Part shown: piece by piece, positions 20,448 through 28,608 of the stretch | How the letters are laid out: each line of letters begins with the position of its first letter | Numbering within the stretch: the first letter of the stretch is position 1 | Notes under the pieces: generated by a model | Database searches by the model: none | What the model was told of the DNA's origin: nothing | What the model saw: the letters and a program-made list of their open reading frames with translations, nothing else | Made by a program: the position numbers and the translations under genes | Origin: a virus | Direction: 5' to 3' (one strand) | Virus record (IMG/VR): IMGVR_UViG_3300033145_000390 | Location: 1-30,691 of that record | DNA: 30,691 bases

Positions 20448-21733
20448 TGCCTTGCGATGTATCTGTACAGTCTGGAGAGGGCGCTTGGAGCGCTATGGTA
20501 ACTTGGTCATTTATGGGTGGGCCTTTCAGTAGATTTAAAGTCGAAGGCGACTATGGAAGGATAGTTAGCGGCAATAAGTTCACGACTTTCTTCTCTCCTA
20601 TAGGCGACGCCGGATTATATAAGGCATTTACTATCACAGCTTATGCAGCAGGTGAGGTAGAGATTCCGTGTATAACTCCTGTTTGGGGAACGCCTGATAG
20701 GGTTATGAAGCCTGAAGGTATAGAGGAGCCTGAGCCTAGCGGAAGGCCTGAGAAGCTCAAACCTGCTCCTCAGACCATTCCTAATCCTCCTGATGCAGGC
20801 GACCCTAATAGAGATGGTGGAGACGGCCCACTAGGCTTTGGGCCTAGCGCTGATGGGCCTTGGACGCCAATACCAATACCAGGAAGTCCCAATTTTCCAA
20901 CTCCAGATGGTGCTCCAGATGGCGGTGACCCTGGGAGTGGAGGCAGCGGTGATGGAGATGGTGACCCTATACAGTTTCAAGGTCCTAGCCAAGACCCTGG
21001 AGATCCTGATCCTTACTATATACGAGTCTGTAATGCTGCAGGATGTACTGTAACAGGACCGTTCGAGTGGCCTCTCAACGATGGGCCTGGGATAGAGGGA
21101 AGTATGGTAGATCCTAGTGGGCAGCCTCTACCAGGGCCACCTTCAATTCAGTTCGTGCCTGTAGGTGGAGGTACACCTATTACTGTCCCTGTAAATGAAG
21201 ATGGCACATTTGACTCTGGGCCTTTAGACGCTGGGGACTGGGACGTGTTTCCTATAATGGATCCTGAGCCAGATTTTATACCTTTAGGGGCTCCTGATGG
21301 TGAAGGTGGAGGTGCCACCGACGACGATCCTGCTCCTATTGGTGGAACCTCCGATGACCCTACTGGCGGAGATGGTACAGGTGGAGAGGGTAATGGCGAT
21401 CCTATTGGAGGAAGCGAAGACAATCCAGTTCCGCTGAGTCCTTTCTCGAGAGATGAGCCAAGTGGGCCTGCTGGTGCTGGCGGGCCTGGAGGCCCTATTG
21501 GAGTAGGCGCGATGGGTGTGCATCCTGGAGGACATACCGAAGCTACAGCAATACCTATTACGCCACAGCGTGAGGATGATGAGTTTCAAAGTATGACGAA
21601 GTTATCCTGTTGCGAGTCTCGTGAGGACGTAGCGTCTATAGTAGGCAAAGGTTGGGGAGGAGATAGATGGGGTATACTTGGCGGAGATAAGTATTATGTG
21701 TATAAAGGAGATAGGCTTGTTAAAGCGTGTTAA
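20447..21733 (+). CDS. Gly/Pro/Asp-rich protein with folded C-terminal cap (428 aa)
   Basis: TAATG overlap with the adhesin gene. Residues 1-80 form a beta domain (GAWSAMVTWSFMGGPFSRFK). From about 90 to 375 the sequence is an intrinsically disordered run rich in Gly, Pro and Asp, interrupted by a short beta unit at about 190-290 (YYIRVCNAAGCTVTGPFEWP). The C-terminal 45 residues (SMTKLSCCESREDVASIVGK...) look folded. It may be an extended spacer or surface protein associated with the adhesin. Confidence 0.65.
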   Translation: MPCDVSVQSGEGAWSAMVTWSFMGGPFSRFKVEGDYGRIVSGNKFTTFFSPIGDAGLYKAFTITAYAAGEVEIPCITPVWGTPDRVMKPEGIEEPEPSGRPEKLKPAPQTIPNPPDAGDPNRDGGDGPLGFGPSADGPWTPIPIPGSPNFPTPDGAPDGGDPGSGGSGDGDGDPIQFQGPSQDPGDPDPYYIRVCNAAGCTVTGPFEWPLNDGPGIEGSMVDPSGQPLPGPPSIQFVPVGGGTPITVPVNEDGTFDSGPLDAGDWDVFPIMDPEPDFIPLGAPDGEGGGATDDDPAPIGGTSDDPTGGDGTGGEGNGDPIGGSEDNPVPLSPFSRDEPSGPAGAGGPGGPIGVGAMGVHPGGHTEATAIPITPQREDDEFQSMTKLSCCESREDVASIVGKGWGGDRWGILGGDKYYVYKGDRLVKAC

Positions 21734-21785
21734 AAGATGGTGGAAGGTGTGGTGGTTTAGGGAGGTTATCAAACTATTAAGGTAG
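21717..21785 (+). CDS. Speculative 22-aa cationic tryptophan-rich peptide
   Basis: TTG 21717 follows AAAGGAGATAGGC at good spacing and opens a 22-codon frame overlapping the end of the previous gene. The product, (M)LKRVKRWWKVWWFREVIK and LLR, is amphipathic and positively charged. Many G-rich codons give Trp by chance, so this is weak; a lysis-related peptide is conceivable. Confidence 0.2.
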   Translation: MLKRVKRWWKVWWFREVIKLLR

Positions 21786-21797
21786 GAGGTAGAAGAC

Positions 21798-22100
21798 ATG
21801 GCGACGCAGAAGGCGTCAGAGCGCAGGGTAATCTTGCGTATAATACAGAATATGGTGCAACAGATGATCGAGGCTAACGAGCTCGTGTTTAAGGTAGGTA
21901 AGGAACTCGAGAAGACAGATGAGCCTGATGCGCAGATTAAGGCGGTATGCGATGCTATATTAACTGCGATGGGCCCGCCTGCTGTATGCACCGCTGAGGA
22001 AACGACCGATACTATGTGCGCAGGGATAGTGAACTTACTCAATGGTCAGGCTACGGACGATACCTATGGCCTGCTTGACTGGGAATACTTAAAGGAATAG
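21798..22100 (+). CDS. Tandem paralogue A, helical (100 aa)
   Basis: ATG 21798 with GTAGGAGGTAGAAGAC upstream. Shares its first 14 residues (MATQKASERRVILR) with the next gene and continues in parallel through ANE, GKEL, TDE, QI.AVCDAIL..MG, TMCAGI.NLLNGQAT and L.LLDWE. Helical, with three cysteines. Function unknown; it lies just before the large terminase gene, so a packaging role is possible. Confidence 0.75.
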   Translation: MATQKASERRVILRIIQNMVQQMIEANELVFKVGKELEKTDEPDAQIKAVCDAILTAMGPPAVCTAEETTDTMCAGIVNLLNGQATDDTYGLLDWEYLKE

Positions 22101-22109
22101 GAGGATAAC

Positions 22110-22418
22110 ATGGCAACTCAAAAAGCATCGGAGCGTAGAGTTATCCTTCGTAGGGTACTCGCGCTTGTAAACGAGATGATAACGGCCAACGAGATGATAT
22201 ACAGGATGGGCAAGGAGCTTACTTCAACTGATGAGTCATCGGCGCAGATTGCCGCAGTGTGTGACGCGATACTTGCGGGCATGGGCTCTGCGTTGACTGG
22301 CGTTAACGCCAATGAGGAAACCGGCGATACCATGTGCGCGGGCATTATAAATCTCTTGAACGGCCAAGCTACTCATGATACACTTGGAGCGTTAGACTGG
22401 GAGCACGCACCTGAATGA
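22110..22418 (+). CDS. Tandem paralogue B, helical (102 aa)
   Basis: ATG 22110 with AGGAGGATAAC upstream, nine bases after the stop of paralogue A. Over the 100 residues most motif positions are the same (see the paralogue A entry), with the middle extended (SALTGVNANEETGDTMCAGI). Its stop overlaps the terminase start (ATGA). No family is recognised. Confidence 0.75.
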   Translation: MATQKASERRVILRRVLALVNEMITANEMIYRMGKELTSTDESSAQIAAVCDAILAGMGSALTGVNANEETGDTMCAGIINLLNGQATHDTLGALDWEHAPE

Positions 22419-23938
22419 CCTCTAATCCTTACATACCTGAAGGCGTGGATAAAGAGATGGAAGAAATCTTGCAGGAGTGCTATCTTGACACGAAGTACTT
22501 CTGCAAGGTCTTCATGCCTAAGACTTTCTGGAAGCCTTTCTCGAAAGGCCATGATGAGCTGTTTAAGATTCTCGACGATGACAGCATTCAGAAGGCAGCT
22601 ATTGCTCTGCCTAGAGGCTGGGGTAAGACTTCGATAGTTAACAAGGCTTATCCCGCAAAGAAGATTGTGTTTCAAGACAGGCATTATATAGTGCCTATAT
22701 CGTCCACAAGCAGCTCAGCTAAGGAGTTTTCCGAGAATTTGAAAATGGAACTCCTTTACAACGAGGACCTTACGGATGTCTTCGGGCCAATAAGATCTAG
22801 CAATATGGGTCGTGATGCGGGGCCGTTCTCCACACAGGAGTGGATAACTTCAACAGACATTAAGGTTATGCCTCGTGGCGCAGGGCAGCAGATTCGTGGT
22901 AGGTTGTATAAGAACCATAGGCCTGATTTGTTCTTGGTAGACGATATAGAAGATGATGAAGCAGTCGAGAGCGATGAGAGGCGAGAGAAGTTAACAGACT
23001 GGTTCTTGAGTGCTGTTAGGAATAGTATAGAAGTTGGAGATTCTAGATGGAGAATCATTGTGATAGGAACTATCCTACATGAGGATTCATTGCTCGCAAA
23101 TCTTATTAGCCCGGACAAACATCAAGACTGGACTAAACTGCGATTAGAGCTTTGCGACGATAATTATCACAGCAACTGGCCTGACCACATGAGTGATAAG
23201 CAGGTTAGATTGCTAGCAGACGAATACAGGAATGCGGGCAAGCTTAGTATCTTCTACCGGGAGTTCCGCAATATACCTATTGCTAAGGAAGATCAGGGGT
23301 TTAAGGAAGAGTACTTTCAATACTACAAAGAGACAGAAGATGAGCTCAACCAAAACCCTGACGTGGAAAGTCTTGTTCTTGCCGATCCTGCTAAGACCAT
23401 GAAGGTTGGGAGCGCAAACACAGCTATCGTGGGAGTTAGCGTGAATACAAGGGAGAATAAGTACTACGTCAGGGATGTTATAGAAGCCAAGCTGCACCCC
23501 GATGAGCTTTACGAGAAGATGTTTGAGTTGGCAGATCGCATTAACGCGTTGGTTCTTGCGCCTGAAGTGACATCGTTGAATGAGTATATAACTTATCCAT
23601 TGCGCAACGCTATGATTAAGTCTGGAAAACATTACATAATCGTCGAGGTAAAGCCTAGGGAGGGCAAGACTGGGCCTAAGCGAAGTGGTGGATTGGTTCC
23701 TCTATATCGTACAGGCCTAGTCTATCATAACAAGATGGCTTGTGGCGCATTGGAAAAGTACCTTATGCAGTGGCCTAGACCCGCAAAATGGGATATTATA
23801 GATGCTTTTGCTGGGATGATATTTGCGCTTGATGAGGGCGAGAGATACTTTACGCCTCGTGACAGCGATGATGATATTGAAGCGGAGTATGCTGAGCTAG
23901 ACTATGAACCACCGTTGGAGTATGAACCGATAATTTAA
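22415..23938 (+). CDS. terL: Terminase large subunit
   Basis: A 507-residue packaging motor. Residues 65-72 (LPRGWGKT) are the Walker A, 171-177 (DLFLVDD) with IEDD the Walker B and catalytic acidic residues, and GTILHEDSL follows as the coupling motif. The nuclease half contains LADPAKT (D324) and DIIDAFAGMI near the end, supplying the metal-binding acidic residues of an RNase H-like fold. It should cut concatemeric DNA and pump it into the procapsid. ATGA overlap with paralogue B. Length is typical of the family. Confidence 0.95.
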   Translation: MTSNPYIPEGVDKEMEEILQECYLDTKYFCKVFMPKTFWKPFSKGHDELFKILDDDSIQKAAIALPRGWGKTSIVNKAYPAKKIVFQDRHYIVPISSTSSSAKEFSENLKMELLYNEDLTDVFGPIRSSNMGRDAGPFSTQEWITSTDIKVMPRGAGQQIRGRLYKNHRPDLFLVDDIEDDEAVESDERREKLTDWFLSAVRNSIEVGDSRWRIIVIGTILHEDSLLANLISPDKHQDWTKLRLELCDDNYHSNWPDHMSDKQVRLLADEYRNAGKLSIFYREFRNIPIAKEDQGFKEEYFQYYKETEDELNQNPDVESLVLADPAKTMKVGSANTAIVGVSVNTRENKYYVRDVIEAKLHPDELYEKMFELADRINALVLAPEVTSLNEYITYPLRNAMIKSGKHYIIVEVKPREGKTGPKRSGGLVPLYRTGLVYHNKMACGALEKYLMQWPRPAKWDIIDAFAGMIFALDEGERYFTPRDSDDDIEAEYAELDYEPPLEYEPII

Positions 23939-23942
23939 TCTC

Positions 23943-23959
23943 TGACCAAAATTTGGTCA
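23943..23959. promoter_or_regulatory. Dispersed palindrome, copy 9
   Basis: TGACCAAAATTTGGTCA starting five bases after the TAA of terL, in a TAATCTC context, and followed by the AGGTGGAGGT site of the portal gene. Confidence 0.8.
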
Positions 23960-23975
23960 TAGGTGGAGGTTACAA

Positions 23976-25925
23976 ATGCCTGTAATATTGAATCCTAACG
24001 TCGATGGTAGAGCACCTGGAAGGGACTCTCGCGCCGTTACGGATGTGCAGTATAACTATAAATATCCCTTAGGGCTTAAGCTTAAACCTGGTAGCATACA
24101 GCATGATAAACTTAGAGACGCTATTCTGGAAAGGGCTCAGCGAAGTCGAGACGCTATGAGCAGTCGCTTCGATAGCTGGAATGATATAGACAAGACACTA
24201 ACGGCTTATATTCCACTTAGCACAGTTGAGCAGAATTTAAAAGCAGATGATCCTACCAAGCCTATTTCCATTGTAGTCCCGTTGTCATATGCCACTATGG
24301 AAACCCTGCTGACTTATATGGTAGCTGCGTTTTTGGAGCAGCCTATCTTTCGATACGAGGGCTTTACAGGCGAAGACATTCTTGGCACAATGTTGCTTGA
24401 GAAGGTAGTGGAATTGCAGACACGCAAATCTGGTGCTGGACTGCAGCTCCATACTATGTTCCGTGACTCTCTTGCTTATGGCTTTGGCGCTGTCACTCCA
24501 ATCTGGAGCAAGAAATATGGCTACCAACGCGTGGCTAATAATAGAAGCTTGTGGACAACTGTGGGTAAGTATATAGGCCTAGCTGCAGAAACTCAAAGGG
24601 AAGAGGTTGTAAAGTTTGAAGGCAACGAGCTATATAATATAGATCCTTATATGTACCTGCCTGATCCCGGCTATGCTATTCAAGATGTCCAAAGAAGTGA
24701 GTATGCTGGCTGGCTACGACGCGAGAGCCGTATGGAGCTGCTATCTCGTGAGCGTTATGACGATGGATTCTTTAATGTTCAGTATCTCAAGCATATTGAC
24801 GGCAAGAGTGTTTTAGGTCTAGATTTGTCAAATCGTGATAGGTATGATGTAGCTACTGGGTCTATTCTAAGCACTAACACAACTGAGCCATTTGATATAG
24901 TGTATATGTATGTGGATCTAATTCCTGCTGACTGGGGGATTGGTAATAAGAAGTATCCCGAACTTTGGAGATTCGCGGTTGCCGGAGATCAGGTACTAAT
25001 AGCCTGTGAGCCTCTTGATCTAGATCATAATCTCAAACCTATTGCTGTTTGTGCTCCTGAGTACGATGGTCACAGCGTGTCTCCTGTGTCTAGGCTCGAA
25101 GTAGTCCAGGGCCTACAGACTATCATGGACTTCTTGTATAACTCTCATATAGCTAATGTGCGTAAGGCTATTAATGATATGTTTGTATTAGATCCTAGCA
25201 GAATCAATGTTAATGATCTACTACATCCTGGCCCCGGAAAGATTATTAGAACACGCAAAAAGGCTTGGGGATTAGGCGTTAAGGATATTATAGAGCAGCT
25301 TAAAGTCAGTGATGTAACAGCAAGACATCTTGTAGAGGCTCCAGCAGTTACTGGTATGTTAGATAGAATAATGGGGACTGAGGATGCTATTCAAGGCTCG
25401 CTGTCCAGGAAGAAGGAAAGGATCACTGCAACGGAGTATCAAGGCACGAAAGGCACTGCACTTTCACGATTGGAGAAGACTGCGAAGATTGCGAGTTTGC
25501 AGGCTATGGATCCTTTGGCTGAAATGTACGCTTCACAGACACAGCAGTTCATGTCGGAGGAGCAGTACGCTGATATTGCGGGAGAATATGAGGAGGAATT
25601 GCGGGCCGAGTTCGGTGACGCTGATAGAGTTCTAGTTGGGCCTCTTGACATCCTCACGCGTTTCAATGTAGTTCCTAGCGATGGTGGATTACCTGCATCT
25701 GGTGACCCACAACTATGGCTTTCAATGCTCCAGACGATTGGGAGCAACGAGAGTTTGGTTATGCACTTCGATATCGTACGAATCTTTAAGCACTGGGCTA
25801 GAATGGCCGGGGCTAAGAATATTAGTCAGTTTATATCGAGGCAAACTAATGCTGAGGTATTGCCTGATGAAGAAGTTGCTAGACAAGCTGAAGCAGGCAA
25901 TATTATACCTATGGAAGGATTGTAA
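23976..25925 (+). CDS. Portal-like protein (649 aa)
   Basis: Starts MPVILNPNVDGRAPGRDSRA with GGTGGAGGTTACAA upstream. The position between terL and an acidic scaffold gene, and the size, fit a portal, the dodecameric ring through which DNA enters. Supporting text includes helical RDAILERAQRSRDAMSSRFD, YMVAAFLEQPIFRYEG, FRDSLAYGFGAVTPIW, PVSRLEVVQGLQTIMDFLYN and LSRKKERITATEYQ. These are common in portals of podovirus-type phages. No single motif is decisive, so the call relies on context plus pattern. Confidence 0.8.
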   Translation: MPVILNPNVDGRAPGRDSRAVTDVQYNYKYPLGLKLKPGSIQHDKLRDAILERAQRSRDAMSSRFDSWNDIDKTLTAYIPLSTVEQNLKADDPTKPISIVVPLSYATMETLLTYMVAAFLEQPIFRYEGFTGEDILGTMLLEKVVELQTRKSGAGLQLHTMFRDSLAYGFGAVTPIWSKKYGYQRVANNRSLWTTVGKYIGLAAETQREEVVKFEGNELYNIDPYMYLPDPGYAIQDVQRSEYAGWLRRESRMELLSRERYDDGFFNVQYLKHIDGKSVLGLDLSNRDRYDVATGSILSTNTTEPFDIVYMYVDLIPADWGIGNKKYPELWRFAVAGDQVLIACEPLDLDHNLKPIAVCAPEYDGHSVSPVSRLEVVQGLQTIMDFLYNSHIANVRKAINDMFVLDPSRINVNDLLHPGPGKIIRTRKKAWGLGVKDIIEQLKVSDVTARHLVEAPAVTGMLDRIMGTEDAIQGSLSRKKERITATEYQGTKGTALSRLEKTAKIASLQAMDPLAEMYASQTQQFMSEEQYADIAGEYEEELRAEFGDADRVLVGPLDILTRFNVVPSDGGLPASGDPQLWLSMLQTIGSNESLVMHFDIVRIFKHWARMAGAKNISQFISRQTNAEVLPDEEVARQAEAGNIIPMEGL

Positions 25926-26215
25926 TGATAGACTGGAAAGTTGTTTTAAGCGACTTGGAGCATGGTAAAGATAGTAATGCTATAAAAGTTACTGAGTCTG
26001 AGGTCAAGGATTTTAAAGAACGAAGTGTCGTTTGGCAGTGGATGCAGCATACCTTGACTGAACAGTTAGTGACTCTTAGGGACACGCTCGAAGTTATGGG
26101 AAGCGACTATAGCCCAAATGATATAGTTCACACGCAAGCGGAGATATTCGCTATTAGGTCCTTGTTAGATCTACCTGACACGCTATTAAATTACTTAGAA
26201 GGAGGAAAGAAATGA
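25925..26215 (+). CDS. Small helical head protein (96 aa)
   Basis: TAATG overlap with the portal stop and GAAGGATTGTA before it. The product starts MIDWKVVLSDLEHGKDSNAI, then a helical WQWMQHTLTEQLVTLRDTLE and AEIFAIRSLLDLPDTLLNYL. It is probably a small accessory head or portal-associated protein. ATGA overlap with the scaffold gene. Confidence 0.7.
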   Translation: MIDWKVVLSDLEHGKDSNAIKVTESEVKDFKERSVVWQWMQHTLTEQLVTLRDTLEVMGSDYSPNDIVHTQAEIFAIRSLLDLPDTLLNYLEGGKK

Positions 26216-27084
26216 CTGATGAAATTGGAAAAGACTTGGCGGAGATGCTGGGAGAAGCTCCTACAGATACCTCTAATGCTTCTAAGGAAGAAGGTGAAGA
26301 GCTTGAAGATAAGAAAGACGAAGCCTCCGGAAAAGAGAAGGAAGCATTACAAGAAGAGGATGATGCGGGAGCGGAGGATAAAGGCGAAGATGAGGAAGGC
26401 GAAGAAGGAGAGACAAAAGCGGGCGAAGATGACGAGGCTAAGTCCGGAGCTGAGTCTGATGAATCTGATGAATCTGGTGAAGATACCGAACTAGAGGCAC
26501 TTCGTAAACAGAATGAACTGTTGCAGGAACAGCTAAGCAATGTGCTTGAGCCAAAGAAACCTGCTGAGACGGAGGAGCCTAAGGAAGAGGAACCTTCATT
26601 AGATGTATCAGATTACATTGATAGTGACGAGGTCTATGATGCTGTTTTACAAGACAAGGCAGCACTAAACAAGGTTTTGAATAAAGTAGCGGAGCATGCT
26701 TATTTAAAGGCTGTTGAGCATGTTACAAAAAGTATGCCTAGACTGATTACCAAGGTAGCTAAGGATGAAGTGTCAAGTCAAATTATGGCTAATGAATTCT
26801 TTAGGGCGCATCCCGAGTTGACCAAGCAACGCAAGTTCGTTGGCTTCGTGTACAACGAGATGCTCGAGAAGAATCCAGACAAGGACCCTATTACGATCTT
26901 GACAAATGAACTAGCTGGCGAAGTAAGAAGTAGATTAGGCATTGCTGGAAAGACACAGCCTACAAAAAAGAAAAAGGCTAGACCTCCCTTTACACCTGGC
27001 GGTGGAGGAAGAAGAGGCGGACAAGCGCCTAAGAAACCTACAGGTATAGGGGCAGATATTGCCGAGATGGAGAAACTACGATGA
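26212..27084 (+). CDS. Scaffold-like protein, very acidic then helical (290 aa)
   Basis: Residues 1-95 are a highly acidic, Glu/Asp/Lys/Ala/Ser-rich stretch with many GE, DE and EDD pairs, followed by a short coiled coil (LEALRKQNELLQEQLSNVLE), an alpha-helical domain with basic KSMPRLITKVAKDEV and HPELTKQRKFVGFVYNEMLE, and a lysine/glycine tail (TKKKKARPPFTPGGGGRRGG). Acidic N terminus plus basic C terminus beside the portal fit a scaffold that guides capsid assembly. Confidence 0.75.
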   Translation: MTDEIGKDLAEMLGEAPTDTSNASKEEGEELEDKKDEASGKEKEALQEEDDAGAEDKGEDEEGEEGETKAGEDDEAKSGAESDESDESGEDTELEALRKQNELLQEQLSNVLEPKKPAETEEPKEEEPSLDVSDYIDSDEVYDAVLQDKAALNKVLNKVAEHAYLKAVEHVTKSMPRLITKVAKDEVSSQIMANEFFRAHPELTKQRKFVGFVYNEMLEKNPDKDPITILTNELAGEVRSRLGIAGKTQPTKKKKARPPFTPGGGGRRGGQAPKKPTGIGADIAEMEKLR

Positions 27085-27644
27085 GCACTTTGACTAGTCT
27101 TGGTATTAAGGCCAAACCTGGGCTGGGCTACGTGATGTTTAACAAGGCGTTGGTTAGTGTTAATACTGATCTAGACGTTGAGCATTCTATGTGTGTTACA
27201 GGGGATGCTAGAATGGTCGGAGACCTTACAGTAACTAACTTGCGTACTCCGCACTGGCGGTATCCTAAAGTAGTCTGCGCATGTATAGCTGATATATCTA
27301 CAGCAGGCTTTCACTGGTTTGTAGTGCCTTTTACAGGATACATTACTAAAATCAGCACTGTTCTGTATGGTACTATTGCTACTGCCTCTGCTGTTGTAAC
27401 ACTTATAAAGCCTATTACTATGCCTTTACTATATCAGACGGCTTACTCTACAGTGACAATAGCTAGTGGGGGGTCGGCAGCTGCTGATATAGATACTGCT
27501 ACACTTGATTATACGAAAGCTTTGGATGTGTTAGTTGGGTCTGTATCGGCTGGGGACGCTCGTGCTGTTAGAACGAGCGGCGCTAGTACTAATGCTGTTA
27601 AGGTATCTGCTATAATTGAAATCTCTCACGACTGGCCTGGTTAA
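27081..27644 (+). CDS. Head fibre/decoration-like protein 1 (187 aa)
   Basis: Starts MSTLTSLGIKAKPGLGYVMF with ATGGAGAAACTACG upstream and an ATGA overlap. The section DLDVEHSMCVTGDARMVGDL is a beta-repeat like that in the next gene. The rest is beta-rich (VTLIKPITMPLLYQTAYSTV) and ends IIEISHDWPG, similar to IIEITRT at the end of the next gene. Likely a trimeric head fibre or decoration protein. Confidence 0.7.
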   Translation: MSTLTSLGIKAKPGLGYVMFNKALVSVNTDLDVEHSMCVTGDARMVGDLTVTNLRTPHWRYPKVVCACIADISTAGFHWFVVPFTGYITKISTVLYGTIATASAVVTLIKPITMPLLYQTAYSTVTIASGGSAAADIDTATLDYTKALDVLVGSVSAGDARAVRTSGASTNAVKVSAIIEISHDWPG

Positions 27645-27655
27645 GGAGGAACTCT

Positions 27656-28186
27656 ATGAGTATTGAAGGAGAATTAGCCAGAGCTGGCATAGTGACTCTG
27701 GATGACGAGACTATTATAACTAAGGATATGGTAGTCGCGCAAGATTTAAACGTCGAGGACAACCTTATAGTTGGAGGAGATTCAACTATAGATGGTGACC
27801 TATTTGTAAGCGGTGATCTTACAGGAACAGTTATAGGCACGTACTACCTACAGTTTAGGACCTTTGTTGTAAGTGGGGCTAACGATATCTATTTGGTCGT
27901 GCCTACAGGCGGAGATGGTAATATCACTGCAATTAAGGTTGTTGCAACGGTTGCGCTAACGTCTGCAGATGCTGATATAACTCTCAATGCAAACGGTGAT
28001 GCTAGTGATGCTAGCATTACGTTTACGCAAACTACACTAGCAGCCATTGGAAGCGTGGAGTCTATAGCCGTGGCGTCTACGGCTACCCATATAGATGTAG
28101 TAGCAGGTGAGTATATCAAGCTTACATCTGATGGCGGTCCTGATGCTGGCGAGGTCGATGGTATCATTGAAATAACTAGAACTTAA
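27656..28186 (+). CDS. Head fibre/decoration-like protein 2 (176 aa)
   Basis: ATG 27656 with TTAAGGAGGAACTCT upstream. Starts MSIEGELARAGIVTLDDETI, then VVAQDLNVEDNLIVGGDSTI / DGDLFVSGDLTG, a beta-repeat typical of phage spike bases. Then a beta-sandwich of alternating residues ending GIIEITRT. The N terminus MSI-x-G-x-L-x-x-AGI is shared with the gene at 28609, suggesting a common docking site. Confidence 0.7.
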   Translation: MSIEGELARAGIVTLDDETIITKDMVVAQDLNVEDNLIVGGDSTIDGDLFVSGDLTGTVIGTYYLQFRTFVVSGANDIYLVVPTGGDGNITAIKVVATVALTSADADITLNANGDASDASITFTQTTLAAIGSVESIAVASTATHIDVVAGEYIKLTSDGGPDAGEVDGIIEITRT

Positions 28187-28205
28187 TGAAAGGAAACAAT
28201 TTATT

Positions 28206-28571
28206 ATGACTTTACCTGGAACACCATTAGCGCAGGTTACCGCAGATAAGGGTATGCCTGCAAGAGAGAGCGTGTTGTTCTATACGTCTGCTACGGCAGC
28301 CACGCTCCAAATGACCATCAACGATCGGACTTACAACTTGACAACGTCAGGAGCGGCTCTTGCCGTTACGCTTCCGTCAGTGGCTGAGGCTGCAGGGATG
28401 ATGTTCTTTATCTACTTTATTAGCAAGGATAGTTCTTACTCTATTACGGTAGATGACAAGGGCGACGATATACCCTTTAGCCAGCTCACCATTGACACTG
28501 AAGACGATGCGTTTATTCTTATCAGCGATGGAATTCACTGGTATGCCATGAACGCTTCTGCGACAACTTAA
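28206..28571 (+). CDS. Beta-rich small structural protein (121 aa)
   Basis: ATG 28206 with GAAAGGAAACAATTTATT upstream. Starts MTLPGTPLAQVTADKGMPAR, then alternating strands such as LQMTINDRTYNLTTSGAALA and ITVDDKGDDIPFSQLTIDTE. A jelly-roll-like or small beta-sandwich structure is expected. It may be a decoration protein. The TAA precedes a palindrome copy by four bases. Confidence 0.7.
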   Translation: MTLPGTPLAQVTADKGMPARESVLFYTSATAATLQMTINDRTYNLTTSGAALAVTLPSVAEAAGMMFFIYFISKDSSYSITVDDKGDDIPFSQLTIDTEDDAFILISDGIHWYAMNASATT

Positions 28572-28575
28572 TCTA

Positions 28576-28592
28576 TGACCAAATTTGGGTCG
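28576..28592. promoter_or_regulatory. Dispersed palindrome, copy 10, degenerate
   Basis: TGACCAAATTTGGGTCG has two changes from the usual form. It is in a TAATCTA context after the previous stop, and its right arm runs into the AAGGAG site of the next gene. Confidence 0.65.
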
Positions 28593-28608
28593 AAGGAGAT
28601 AATATATT

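Noticed and set aside
26219-26494. Lysine-rich 91-aa frame inside the scaffold gene
   Set aside because: Out-of-frame reading of a GA-rich acidic stretch; it has no independent ribosome binding site.
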